Shown here piece by piece: positions 10,701-17,831 of a stretch of 48,643 bases of DNA. Where the stretch lies: IMG/VR virus record IMGVR_UViG_3300017631_000004, positions 1-48,643 of that record. One strand, given 5' to 3'. Position numbers and translations under genes: made by a program. Source of the DNA: a virus. The notes under the pieces are model-generated. The model was given only the letters and a program-made list of their open reading frames with translations, was not told the origin of the DNA and did no database searches. Within the stretch, counting starts at the first letter, position 1, and each line of letters starts with the position of its first letter.

Positions 10701-10950
10701 GTGCTAGCCACGGAGCAAGCAGTTGGTTGCGTGCTTCGCGGTCGCCATCGTCCCCGAGCGGGCTCCCGAGGTGATCCGCAGTCGGGATCAGGATGCGTGC
10801 GCGTGCCACGGCTGCGAACTGCTGCATCAGCTCCCGAAAGGCGAAGAGGGACACGGTGGGCGTCACGAGGTCCAATTGGGACCCGGCACCGAGATGTCCA
10901 CGCAAAGCGTCAAGCACACGATCATCGCCGGCGTTGCGGATGACTTTCAT
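7699..10950 (-). CDS. PLD-like/SNF2-family helicase of the defence operon
   Basis: 1083 aa. Residues 1 to about 180 resemble the phospholipase D-like domain found in front of many defence helicases (a FSTSGLG segment followed by a SLIQASEN strand), but I see no HKD catalytic motif. The SNF2 core follows: GLGKT Walker A near 256, VIDESHNF motif II near 340, a SATPVNNR motif III, and the helicase C-terminal lobe with GTDCISEGQNL and QRFGRIDRIG near 800. Such enzymes are ATP-driven dsDNA translocases. It overlaps the HTH gene upstream and the DUF4391 gene downstream by four bases each. It probably acts as a sensor or translocase beside the type III system; a fully independent system is the alternative. 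Confidence 0.85.
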   Translation of the reverse strand: MKVIRNAGDDRVLDALRGHLGAGSQLDLVTPTVSLFAFRELMQQFAAVARARILIPTADHLGSPLGDDGDREARNQLLAPWLAREFAAWVRDRAEVREASAGIPQGAAVVRGQDNNAVQAILGAFAFSTSGLGIAPGNPLSLIQASENAAEAGTIGGWLDAQWNSLRGNEATKQHLLSLLASISDHRDPASVYALMLHHLLGLRGDALDEDRVVNAATGIRNTVVWKKLFKFQRDGVVGAIDKLNRFGGCIIADSVGLGKTFEALAIIKYHELRNDRVLVLCPKRLRDNWTLYATNDRRNVLAADRFNYDVLNHTDLSRDGGLSGDIDLAHINWGNYDLVVIDESHNFRNKKSPRQGGQTRYDCLMKQIIKQGVRTRVLMLSATPVNNRLADLRNQIAFATEGDDTALADQGIASIDSTTRHAQKQFNRWLDLDASERTPGRLVDMLGFDYFKLLDLLTIARSRKHIEKYYGTAETGKFPERRKPINVKADIDLTGEFRSIRELNQEIRRLNLASYAPLRYVLTHKQEAYDKKYSTEVSGGKGFWRQVDREESLIHLLRVNVLKRLESSVQSFALTVSRQLRDVEATLARIDAKGDEVEEINIEDVDIDDPAFDGLLVGRKVKVLLSDVDLVRWRQDLIEDRNRLSMLVSTASQVVPERDAKLAELRRVIQEKCERPVNPGNRKVLIFTAFADTAEYLYQHLAPWAKRTLGVESAVVTGSGRNQTTIGSLRKDFGSILTAFAPRAKERPEEFAQEGTIDLLIGTDCISEGQNLQDCDWLINYDIHWNPVRIIQRFGRIDRIGSPNQQIQLVNFWPNMELEEYINLEQRVSGKMVLLDVSASGEENLIEAQSGNPMNDLEYRRSQLLKLQDAVIDIEDLSTGVSIADLTLTDFRIDLAEYARKHEGVLERQPLGAFAATTAADADIEPGIIFCLRAEGTGANVSPEPGYPLAPHYLVHVGDDGAVVLSYTQAKRILDRLKRLCVGKDLPDAAACARFDKNTKHGREMKEPQRLLAAGVASVIGKGQERAIASLFTPGGTQVGRGGLGSGGRGGEFSGTGNFEVLAYLAVLPGTTASDSGGGPTP

Positions 10951-11210
10951 GCAGCACCCCCTCGCTGGGCACGGCGGCCGCGAACAACGCTGGCGACGGG
11001 AACGCCGTGTTCATTGGAGGTCAGCCAGCGATCTACGGCGTCCTTGTGGAACCGCCAGTGCTTGCCAACCTTCTGCCCGGGAACCTTGCCGTCCTGGGCG
11101 AGCTTGTAGAGCGACGACTTTGAAACCTGTAGGTAGCGGGCTAGGTCATCGATGGTCATGACCTCATGGGCTGCGGGTGGCCGGGATTTCGGAGTGCGTG
11201 TCCGGGGCAT
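10947..11210 (-). CDS. Excisionase-family helix-turn-helix protein
   Basis: 87 aa. A MerR/excisionase-type winged HTH covers residues of about 19-62 (MTIDDLARYLQVSKSSLYKL, then GQKVGKHWRFHKDAVDRWL). The basic N-terminal tail is disordered. It is the first gene of the minus-strand defence operon and overlaps the helicase gene by ATGA. Similar small HTH genes often lead restriction-modification operons, where they are thought to delay or tune expression. Excisionase-like proteins also serve phage integrases, and a serine recombinase lies divergently 950 bp away, so a recombination directionality role cannot be excluded. Operon position favours a regulatory role for the defence genes. Confidence 0.8.
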   Translation of the reverse strand: MPRTRTPKSRPPAAHEVMTIDDLARYLQVSKSSLYKLAQDGKVPGQKVGKHWRFHKDAVDRWLTSNEHGVPVASVVRGRRAQRGGAA

Positions 11211-11287
11211 GATGCCGATGGTAGCAGTTCCTGGCAGTTGCTGCTCCGTGCTTGCTGTCGCGATCGGCTCCTGCCTCCGAGGTGTGG

Positions 11288-11324
11288 GCGCGACAAACCC
11301 GGCTGGTTAGCAGAGGGGTAGTGG
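11288..11324 (+). repeat. Three-copy composite element, copy 1
   Basis: GCGCGACAA at 11288-11296, 13 bases of unrelated sequence, then GCAGAGGGGTAGTGG at 11310-11324. The same two blocks at the same spacing recur at 17832 and 33359, always on the plus strand. This copy has one change (G for C) in the second block. It lies ahead of the integration module and differs from the other two in lacking an in-register GTG codon. Confidence 0.85.
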
Positions 11325-11347
11325 CGAGGGCACCGAGTCCTCGCCAC
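11321..11347 (+). promoter_or_regulatory. 9 bp hairpin downstream of element copy 1
   Basis: GTGGCGAGG (11321-11329) pairs perfectly with CCTCGCCAC (11339-11347) around a 9-base loop. No T-run follows, so it is not an obvious intrinsic terminator. The stem starts inside the conserved element and ends directly before ATG 11348. Copy 2 has a comparable stem with changed but still paired bases. Confidence 0.6.
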
Positions 11348-11623
11348 ATGCCACATCCGCGAACCAAGAACATCCCGATGATCGAGAGCGGGTGTGCATC
11401 CTGCCTACCTGCTCGTGCGGTCGAGTTGCTGGCGGCGGCCACGGCCAGGCTGATCGATGCGAACGTCCCGGTTCTGGGGCCGAACATCGAGCATGCCGGT
11501 TCTTTGGCGGCGGGACTTGACGTTTCGGATCAGCCAGCCCTCAGTGTGCCTACGGGTGAACGCGACCGTCCCGAACCGGAGAGCGCGCCGCGATGTGACC
11601 CGAAGGAGCCTGACCGCCGATGA
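11348..11623 (+). CDS. Possible small hypothetical protein
   Basis: 91 aa reading frame from ATG 11348 (ATG 11378 is an alternative). Its TGA overlaps the ATG of the DUF2924 gene by ATGA, the same coupling used by the next two gene pairs, which is the main reason to list it. There is no recognisable domain. The protein has a Cys-x-x-Cys near the start, an alanine-rich helix and a charged tail. No strong ribosome binding site is visible and the composition is not convincing, so it may be a transcribed leader. Confidence 0.3.
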   Translation: MPHPRTKNIPMIESGCASCLPARAVELLAAATARLIDANVPVLGPNIEHAGSLAAGLDVSDQPALSVPTGERDRPEPESAPRCDPKEPDRR

Positions 11624-12159
11624 CGCCCCCCACGCACGCCCCCTCAACCGCGACGAAGACCATCCAGCAACAGATCGAAGAACTCCGCCAAATGCCCGTG
11701 TCGCGGCTCCGGGACCGCTACGCCGACGCCTTCGGCGAGCCGACGACATCCGGGAACCGCCAATGGCTGTTCCGCCGTGTGGCCTGGCGAATCCAGTCAC
11801 TGGCGGAGGGAGACCTTTCCGAGCGGGCGCGGCGGCGTGCCGCCGAGTTGGCACGGGATGTCGACGTTCGGGTCCGGCCCCCCAGCGACGGGGAACCCGC
11901 CGAGGCCGTCCGCACCGGCACCCGCTTGGTGACGATCACCGGACGGATCGCCTCGGCGGGCAACGACCGCCTGCCTGCGCCCGGCTCCGTCCTTCGCCGG
12001 GTGTTCAAGGAGAAGGAGCATGAGGTCACGGTGCTCCCCCAAGGCTTCGAGTACGAGGGGAAGGTGTACCGCTCACTGTCGGCGGTGGCGACGGCGATCA
12101 CCGGTTCGCACTGGAACGGTTTCCTGTTCTTCGGGCTTACCAAGAAGGGGGCCGTATGA
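11620..12159 (+). CDS. DUF2924 domain protein
   Basis: 179 aa. The family signature is visible: an N-terminal LRQMPVSRLRDRYADAFGE segment, NRQWLFRRVAWRIQ, then LPAPGSVLRRVFKEKEHEV and a C-terminal YEGKVYRSLSAVATAITGSH segment that looks like a small DNA-binding fold. The function is unknown, but DUF2924 genes are regularly paired with large serine recombinases. Here the stop overlaps the recombinase start by ATGA. The C-terminal fold and strict pairing suggest an accessory factor for integration or excision, for instance a directionality factor; that is inference. Confidence 0.85.
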   Translation: MTPPTHAPSTATKTIQQQIEELRQMPVSRLRDRYADAFGEPTTSGNRQWLFRRVAWRIQSLAEGDLSERARRRAAELARDVDVRVRPPSDGEPAEAVRTGTRLVTITGRIASAGNDRLPAPGSVLRRVFKEKEHEVTVLPQGFEYEGKVYRSLSAVATAITGSHWNGFLFFGLTKKGAV

Positions 12160-13742
12160 CTACCGCCACGTCACAACGCTCGCGCCGAGCCGCCGTGAAC
12201 GGCACAGTGGGTGAACACGGAGCGCCCACGCCGGGGCCCCGATCGATCCGCTGCGCCATCTACACCCGCAAGAGCACCGAGGAGGGGCTCAACCAGGAGT
12301 TCAACAGCCTCGACGCCCAGCGCGAGAGCGCGATCGCGTACATCGCCAGCCAGAAGAACGAGGGGTGGCAGTGCCTCCCCGAGAAATACGACGACGGCGG
12401 GTTCACCGGCGGGAACATCGAGCGTCCGGCGCTCAAGCGCCTGATGGCCGATATCGAAACGGGGAAGGTCAACTGCGTCGTGGTCTACAAGGTCGACCGC
12501 TTGAGCCGGTCGCTCATGGACTTCGCACGGCTCATGGAGCTCTTCGACCGCAAGGGCGTGTCGTTTGTGAGCGTGACGCAGCAGTTCAATACGACCCACT
12601 CGATGGGGCGGCTGACGCTCAACATTCTTCTGTCGTTCGCGCAGTTCGAACGCGAGATCATCTCCGAGCGCACGCGTGACAAGATCGCGGCGGCGCGCCG
12701 CAAGGGGAAGTACGCGCTCGGCAAGCCGATCCTCGGGTACGACTACGTGCCCTACCCGCCGCCGTTTACGGGTCGGCGGTTAGTGGTCAACAAGGCCGAG
12801 GCGGAGCGGATTCGGCGGATCTTTGAGTTGTACCTCGAGGCACGGAGCATCATGCACGTCGCCGACGAGTGCAACGCACGGGGGTGGTCAACCAAGACCT
12901 GGACGACGACCGCCGGTCGCGTCGTCGGTAACCGGGCATTCGACAAGACCATCATCTCGCGGCTCCTCCGTAATCCCCTCTACGTCGGCAAGGTGCCGCA
13001 CAACGGAGCGGTCTACGACGGCGAGCACGAGGCCATCGTCGACGAGGATCTCTTTCGCCGCGTGCAGACCCAACTGAAGCTGGCGGCGGAACGCGGCGGG
13101 GCGAGCGTCAAGAATTCGACCGGCTCGCTGCTCGGCGGGTTGGTACGGTGCAAGCGGTGCGGGTGTGCCATGTGCCCAAGCAGTGCGTCGAAGAAGAAGC
13201 CCGACGGCTCGCGCGTCCGCTACCGCTACTACGTCTGCTCCAACGCGGTGAAGCGTGGGCGGAAGCACTGCGCTGCGCCGTCGCTACCCGGGCCTGCGCT
13301 TGAAACGTTCGTCATCGAGCAGGTTAAGGCCGTCCTCGTCAATGACCTGTCGATGCGTGCCGTCGTCGCCCGGGCGCTGGATCTGTTGCGCGAAGCGGCG
13401 GACCTCCGCGTCGCGGAGCGCACACGGTTGCAAAACGTGCTTGAACGACTGTCAGGCGAGGAGCAGACGCCAGCGACGCTCCGGGAGATCGAGCGTGTTC
13501 GTCGAACGCTGGCGGCCTTGGCCAGGCAGATTGACCTCGACGCCGACCGCCTGATCGACGAGGACGAGGTGGTCGGGGCCGTCGAAGCGTTCGACGGCGT
13601 GTGGGGCGCGATGACCCTCGCCGAAAAAGCAGAGTTCCTCCACGTCGTGATCGCCAGCGTCGAGTACGACGGCCAGTCGCAGAACGTCTCCATCACCTTT
13701 CACCCCGGAGCGGAAGCCTCGGAGAAACCAGCCCTGCCATGA
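12156..13742 (+). CDS. Large serine recombinase (phage integrase)
   Basis: 528 aa. The resolvase domain has the nucleophile in YTRKS (Ser40) and a VYKVDRLSRSLMDF segment. The LSFAQFEREIISERTRD helix leads into the recombinase domain and a zinc ribbon with cysteines at about 332-372 (CKRCGCAMC, then YYVCSN and KHC). A coiled-coil region follows near 410-480. Large serine recombinases integrate phage genomes at short att sites without host factors and need a directionality protein to excise. It lies in a three-gene cassette with DUF2924 upstream and an HTH gene downstream, both overlapping by ATGA. All key regions look intact. Confidence 0.95.
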   Translation: MTTATSQRSRRAAVNGTVGEHGAPTPGPRSIRCAIYTRKSTEEGLNQEFNSLDAQRESAIAYIASQKNEGWQCLPEKYDDGGFTGGNIERPALKRLMADIETGKVNCVVVYKVDRLSRSLMDFARLMELFDRKGVSFVSVTQQFNTTHSMGRLTLNILLSFAQFEREIISERTRDKIAAARRKGKYALGKPILGYDYVPYPPPFTGRRLVVNKAEAERIRRIFELYLEARSIMHVADECNARGWSTKTWTTTAGRVVGNRAFDKTIISRLLRNPLYVGKVPHNGAVYDGEHEAIVDEDLFRRVQTQLKLAAERGGASVKNSTGSLLGGLVRCKRCGCAMCPSSASKKKPDGSRVRYRYYVCSNAVKRGRKHCAAPSLPGPALETFVIEQVKAVLVNDLSMRAVVARALDLLREAADLRVAERTRLQNVLERLSGEEQTPATLREIERVRRTLAALARQIDLDADRLIDEDEVVGAVEAFDGVWGAMTLAEKAEFLHVVIASVEYDGQSQNVSITFHPGAEASEKPALP

Positions 13743-14176
13743 ACACTCCCACCGAATCTCGTGAATGCCAACCCGCGCACCAGTCGATCACGACGACGGC
13801 ACGATTCGTCGTTGGCGGGCGCGGTCGGTCGGCGTCCGAGCAGGCGGGCTTGCCACCAGTGGCGTTGCCGGGGCGCGTTCCCCGCGTGGCCAGGCTGATG
13901 GCGTTGGCGATCCGCTTCGACGCCCTTGTTCGGGAGGGCACGGTTTCCACGCAGGCCGATCTCGCAGCGGTTGGACACGTCACCCGCGCCCGCGTTACGC
14001 AGATCATGAACCTGCTCCATCTTGCCCCAGACCTCCAAGAGGCGATCCTCGACCTACCGCCCGTTCGTGCGGGCCGCGACCCGATCACTGAACACGACCT
14101 TCGCCCGATCGCGGCGGAGGTCGACTGGAAGGTTCAGCGGCATCTCTGGAGAGAGCATTATCAGACCAGGACGTAG
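13739..14176 (+). CDS. ParB/KorB-type HTH protein of the recombinase cassette
   Basis: 145 aa from ATG 13739, which overlaps the recombinase TGA. The N-terminal 45 residues are polar and probably disordered. Residues of about 50-110 form a helix-turn-helix like that of ParB proteins (STQADLAAVGHVTRARVTQI followed by a LLHLAPDLQEAILDLPP helix). The ParB nuclease domain is absent. The gene is the third member of the DUF2924-recombinase-HTH set. It probably binds DNA and may regulate the cassette or bias recombination direction; there is no direct evidence for either. Confidence 0.75.
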   Translation: MNTPTESRECQPAHQSITTTARFVVGGRGRSASEQAGLPPVALPGRVPRVARLMALAIRFDALVREGTVSTQADLAAVGHVTRARVTQIMNLLHLAPDLQEAILDLPPVRAGRDPITEHDLRPIAAEVDWKVQRHLWREHYQTRT

Positions 14177-14302
14177 GTGCCGACCGTGAACATGGGCTGG
14201 CTCCCTTGAAGACATGGCGCTCGGCGGCCGATACCAATAACAGCGACCTGCCAGTGAAGGCGGAGCAGCGTGCTCTGATCTCGTGGTCGTGAGGCCACCG
14301 AG

Positions 14303-15082
14303 ATGGGACATACCCGATTAGGCAATCTGCCGCGAACGCGGAAATGGCAGGAGGTGGTCGGCCTCATTGCTATCGGTGCGGGCGCAGACCAGATCGCCAA
14401 CGCTGTGATTCGAGCGGCCGAGCAGGGGCTCAAGCAGGCCGCCCACCACAAGGGTCTGGTTGAAGCGTTCTGGTCGTTGACCCAGTTGACGGCCGCCGCG
14501 CGTGAGAAGGACTTTGCTGCAGCGCTCAGGGAGCGCGGTTTCAACGTTCCGAACAACCCGAGTCTTCCCGCAATCCTCGCTGCAGTTTCGGACGCAATCG
14601 ACCGGAGCATGCCCAACAACAAGGGCCGTACTGACCTCGGCGAGATGGCTCAGAGTGCAGCCACGGAGACCATCAACCGGATCGTTACGGAGCGAACTTC
14701 TTCTCTGTTCGGCTCAACGTCCGAAGACGTTCAGCGTGCCTTCCGCGAACTGGGCACGGTGAAGAACTTTGGCGATCTGGGTCGCCGCTTCTACGGACAA
14801 CTGATGGGCAAGGTGCTGCAGTCCTATGTAAGCAGAGAGAGCGCAAACCATGTGGGCGAAGGCCAGCGCTTTGCTAATCTCGCCTCGAAGGCCAGCTTTG
14901 ATGACGCCTTGAGCACGCACTGTCGCCAGGCATCAGTCATCGTCGAGCGGTTCGCCGGGGAGTGGGTTTCAAAGAAGACGTGGCAGAACGGGGAGGTTGG
15001 TATCTCGCGTGCAGATGCCGAGGGCTTCGCGCACGTGGCGATGAAGAAGATCGTGGCGGAGCTCAAGGAGGGTGCCAAGTGA
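14303..15082 (+). CDS. Unknown partner protein of the QueC-like enzyme
   Basis: 259 aa, mostly helical, no recognised domain. It begins Met-Gly and has no signal peptide or membrane segment. Three helical blocks are separated by a polar stretch near 90-110. Its stop overlaps the GTG of the QueC-like gene (GTGA), so the two are translated together. In the Qat defence system the QueC-like QatC has a partner, QatB, of similar size just upstream; this protein has that position, but I cannot show sequence similarity to QatB. An N-terminal glycine next to a QueC-like enzyme is notable, because I recall proposals that such enzymes modify protein N-termini. The cassette lies between phage modules, a common place for cargo. 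Confidence 0.7.
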   Translation: MGHTRLGNLPRTRKWQEVVGLIAIGAGADQIANAVIRAAEQGLKQAAHHKGLVEAFWSLTQLTAAAREKDFAAALRERGFNVPNNPSLPAILAAVSDAIDRSMPNNKGRTDLGEMAQSAATETINRIVTERTSSLFGSTSEDVQRAFRELGTVKNFGDLGRRFYGQLMGKVLQSYVSRESANHVGEGQRFANLASKASFDDALSTHCRQASVIVERFAGEWVSKKTWQNGEVGISRADAEGFAHVAMKKIVAELKEGAK

Positions 15083-17106
15083 ACGCACCCGACATGCTGT
15101 TTCTCTGCAATGAATCGGCCGCGGGCCGCTCGGGGTCTACCAACGGCGTGGCGAAACTTCGCACGGTTGGGTCCGGCAAGAACGTTCGGCTTGAGCTCGA
15201 CGACGTTGGTCGGCAGCTCAATCAGGACATCCCCGCCGCACTGATTGACCTCGTCGAGATTGCAGCTCTGGTGTACGTCGCCGATCAGATGGAGCATCGC
15301 GGTGCCAACGACGTAGAGTCGATGGGCGCTGGCTGGCGGCGGCGACTGCGCTTCGAGATCCCTGTCCGGGTGCCAACACTCTGGAAGTCAGCAGCGGTAT
15401 CCGACGCCCTCATTGAACTGCTCAGTTTTCTGTCCGAGGACGAGTACGAGTTCACATTTACCCAGTACAAGTCACCGCCAAGCCTTGACAGCTATCTGAA
15501 CTTCGCAGGCTCGACAACCGACAAGGCTCCCGATTCAGTGATCCTGTTCTCTGGAGGACTGGACTCTCTTGGCGGCGTGGTCAAAGAGGTTGCTCAGGAA
15601 GGGCGATCCGCCTTGTTGCTGACCCATGAGTCAACGACCAAGCTGCGCACACGCCATCGCGCCCTTCGCGGGATGATCGACTCGGCTGCCAAGGGACCGC
15701 CGCCTCAGCACATCACCGTGCGAGTGAACAAGAAGGATCAGGTCGAGCGTGAGTACACGCAGCGGGCTCGTTCGTTCCTATACGCATCGCTGGCCGTCGC
15801 CGTCTCACGGATGGCCGGGCTCGACGCAATCCGGTTCTACGAGAACGGCATTGTCAGCCTGAACCTTCCGCTGTCGCCGCAGGTTGTGGGGTCGCGTGCA
15901 ACGCGAACGACGCATCCACGCGTGTTGGCCTGCATGCGCCGGCTCTTCTCGCTCGTGACGGATACGACGTTCGGTGTCGACAATGGCTTCATCTGGAAGA
16001 CCAAGTCCGACGTGGTCCGTGACATTGTGGCAAGCGGGAACGGGTCGATGATTCCGCTGTCTACCAGTTGTACGCACACCTGGGTGTTTAGCAACGCCAA
16101 GCCCCACTGTGGCACATGCTCGCAGTGTATCGATCGACGTTTTGCAGTGCTCGCGGGCGGTGCCGGTGCATTCGAGCGAGCGGACACATACTCGCACGAC
16201 CTCTTGGTGGATGCGCGTGAAGCGGGCGAATCGCGAGTGATGCTCGCCTCATATGTGGAGATCGCCCAGCAGGTGTCGGAGATGTCCGAAACCGACTTCT
16301 TCAACAGGTTCGGCGAGGCTGCCCGTGTGCTCATCCACGTGGGGCTTCCCGCAGACGAGGCGGCCCGAAAGGTTCACCAGCTCTATCAGCAGCATGGCAA
16401 GCAGGTGATGTCCGTCGTTGACTCCGCGATCGACGCGCACAAGGCGGCGATCCGTAAGCGCACCCTTCCGGAGAGTTGTCTGCTCCGCCTGGTTCAGGAT
16501 CCCAATCCAGTCGTCGTCGCGTCCGGCGTCGTCGGGGTCGCGCCACAGCCCGAGCCGCCGCCGCCCGGGTATCAGCTCGTGCAGATGGGTCAGGGGTGGA
16601 CACTCCGATTCGATGGCGTCGAGAAGCACTTCGAGTTGAGCGTCGGGATGATTTACCTCCGCGAGATGATCGCGTTCCCAGCCAAGCGGTTCACCGTGGC
16701 TGAGCTCTATGTGCTTGCACGTCCGCACATGAAGGACATCCCGTCGGCGCGCTCCGAGGCGGTGTTCGACCAAGCAGCGGCCCATGCGTATTGGAAACGG
16801 TTGTCGGAATTCGACGAACTGATTGCGGCCGCGGAGAAGGCTGGCGACGACACGGCAGCGAGCGTGGCAAAGAACGAGAAGGAAGGGCTCCTCGCTGAAC
16901 TGAAGGCGGCCAACTTCAAGGGACGGCCCAAGACCGAGAGCAAAGACCACAAGCGCCTGCGCGACCGTGTCCGCAACGCGGTCGACCGCGCAATCGCGAC
17001 CATCACGAAGTACCACAGCGCGGCCGGCGCACATTTTGAGGCCGCCGTAACCCGTGGATCGGTCATGGGTTACAACCCGCCCGAGACTCCGCCGTGGGAG
17101 TTTTGA
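15079..17106 (+). CDS. QueC-like PP-loop enzyme with fused C-terminal domain
   Basis: 675 aa from GTG 15079, chosen because AAGGAGGG lies about six bases upstream and the codon overlaps the preceding stop. The N-PP/PP-loop motif SGGLDS is at 158-163. A zinc site follows at Cys331, Cys344, Cys347 and Cys350. Both are hallmarks of QueC, which makes 7-cyano-7-deazaguanine. QueC itself is only about 230 aa, and no other queuosine-pathway gene is nearby, so this is a repurposed relative like QatC of Qat or Cap9 of some CBASS systems. Residues of about 497-675 (WTLRFDGVEKHFELSVGMIY, ending near GYNPPETPPWEF) resemble a C-terminal domain I associate with ATPase-type transcriptional regulators. Such a fusion is not the usual QatC architecture. 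Candidate anti-phage cargo. Confidence 0.8.
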   Translation: MNAPDMLFLCNESAAGRSGSTNGVAKLRTVGSGKNVRLELDDVGRQLNQDIPAALIDLVEIAALVYVADQMEHRGANDVESMGAGWRRRLRFEIPVRVPTLWKSAAVSDALIELLSFLSEDEYEFTFTQYKSPPSLDSYLNFAGSTTDKAPDSVILFSGGLDSLGGVVKEVAQEGRSALLLTHESTTKLRTRHRALRGMIDSAAKGPPPQHITVRVNKKDQVEREYTQRARSFLYASLAVAVSRMAGLDAIRFYENGIVSLNLPLSPQVVGSRATRTTHPRVLACMRRLFSLVTDTTFGVDNGFIWKTKSDVVRDIVASGNGSMIPLSTSCTHTWVFSNAKPHCGTCSQCIDRRFAVLAGGAGAFERADTYSHDLLVDAREAGESRVMLASYVEIAQQVSEMSETDFFNRFGEAARVLIHVGLPADEAARKVHQLYQQHGKQVMSVVDSAIDAHKAAIRKRTLPESCLLRLVQDPNPVVVASGVVGVAPQPEPPPPGYQLVQMGQGWTLRFDGVEKHFELSVGMIYLREMIAFPAKRFTVAELYVLARPHMKDIPSARSEAVFDQAAAHAYWKRLSEFDELIAAAEKAGDDTAASVAKNEKEGLLAELKAANFKGRPKTESKDHKRLRDRVRNAVDRAIATITKYHSAAGAHFEAAVTRGSVMGYNPPETPPWEF

Positions 17107-17150
17107 GCCCGCTACGCCGGATGTAGCGGCGAGCTACGCCGCGAGTCGCC
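17107..17150 (+). terminator. Overlapping hairpins after the QueC-like gene
   Basis: CGCTAC (17110-17115) pairs with GTAGCG (17123-17128). GCGGCG (17126-17131) pairs with CGCCGC (17137-17142). The two stems share bases, so only one can form at a time, and GCTACGCCG occurs twice. There is no U-tract. A Rho-independent terminator of GC-rich type or a regulatory site for the following sigma gene are both possible. Confidence 0.4.
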
Positions 17151-17263
17151 CCGGGGATGCCGGAGCGGCTGCCCGGCAGGACGTCCTCCTCGATCACTGA
17201 TCCACATCTCGCTCCGAGCTGCTGCCGGGCCCCTGCGGGCGATGTCTGAAACGAGGAGGCTTC

Positions 17264-17830
17264 ATGCCTTCGATCGCAGCAGACGTGGCGCTGTCGTGCG
17301 CCGATCGTAGCGGGCCGTCCGCTTTCCCTTCCCTCACCGTTCAGCAGATCCGGTTCCGCACCGATCGGCTGGGCCGGCTGTTCGCCCTCTCAACGGAGGA
17401 GATCGCTGATCTCCGCCAGGAGGTAGCAGCCGAGATCACGCGTGCGATGCGACGCTTCAACCCCGCGATCGCATCGCAGACGACGTACTGCAAAGGGGTC
17501 ATGAATCTGTGGTACGGCAACAAGTGCAAACAGCTCCGCCGCGAGGCGAAGTGGCGTGCGCGACTGGAGCCACTCCCGCCGTTCGGCTCTGAGACGGCGG
17601 ACTACGTCGAGCGCCGCCAGAGCGCCATCTCAGCGGTCGACCTCCGGTTGGACATCGAGACTGCAATCGCACGCCTCCCCGATGGGCTCTTGCACGTCGC
17701 GCGTGACCTTCTGTGCGGCAAGTCGATCCCGGAGATCGCGGCGGCACGCGGAGTTCACCGCGGGACAGTGAATCGGATCGTGTTGCAGCTGCGGGTCTAC
17801 CTGGCAGACCTGGACCCGCATTCCAACTAG
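17264..17830 (+). CDS. Phage sigma-70-like factor
   Basis: 188 aa. The first half matches a sigma region 2 helix pair (IADLRQEVAAEITRAMRRF, then a YCKGVMNLWYGNKCKQLRR segment). Residues of about 125-185 match region 4 (AIARLPDGLLHVARDLL and a helix-turn-helix with SIPEIAAARGVHRGTVNRI). Size and two-domain layout fit ECF-like sigma factors. A GAGGAGG site precedes the ATG. It is the first gene before the replication module, and copy 2 of the three-copy element starts 2 bp after its stop. It could direct RNA polymerase to phage promoters; a plain HTH regulator is the alternative. Confidence 0.75.
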   Translation: MPSIAADVALSCADRSGPSAFPSLTVQQIRFRTDRLGRLFALSTEEIADLRQEVAAEITRAMRRFNPAIASQTTYCKGVMNLWYGNKCKQLRREAKWRARLEPLPPFGSETADYVERRQSAISAVDLRLDIETAIARLPDGLLHVARDLLCGKSIPEIAAARGVHRGTVNRIVLQLRVYLADLDPHSN

Positions 17831-17831
17831 T

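Larger units (their letters stand above)
11211..11619. other. Divergent intergenic region between defence operon and prophage
   Basis: This 409-base stretch separates the minus-strand defence operon from the plus-strand integration module. It holds the first copy of the three-copy element, a 9 bp hairpin and a weakly supported small reading frame from 11348. Promoters for the defence operon and for the recombinase module should lie here, but I cannot point to confident -35/-10 pairs. The left phage attachment site may also be here; no second copy is available to prove it. Confidence 0.5.

Noticed and set aside
11288-11347. tRNA-like D-arm (GCAG, then GGGGTA, then CTGG) in the three-copy element
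   Set aside because: No acceptor stem, no T-arm sequence and no anticodon loop with the conserved U33; resemblance is limited to a few bases.
14303-17106. Complete Qat or CBASS system
   Set aside because: No QatA ATPase, TatD nuclease, CD-NTase or other CBASS gene is present; only the QueC-like enzyme and one partner are seen.
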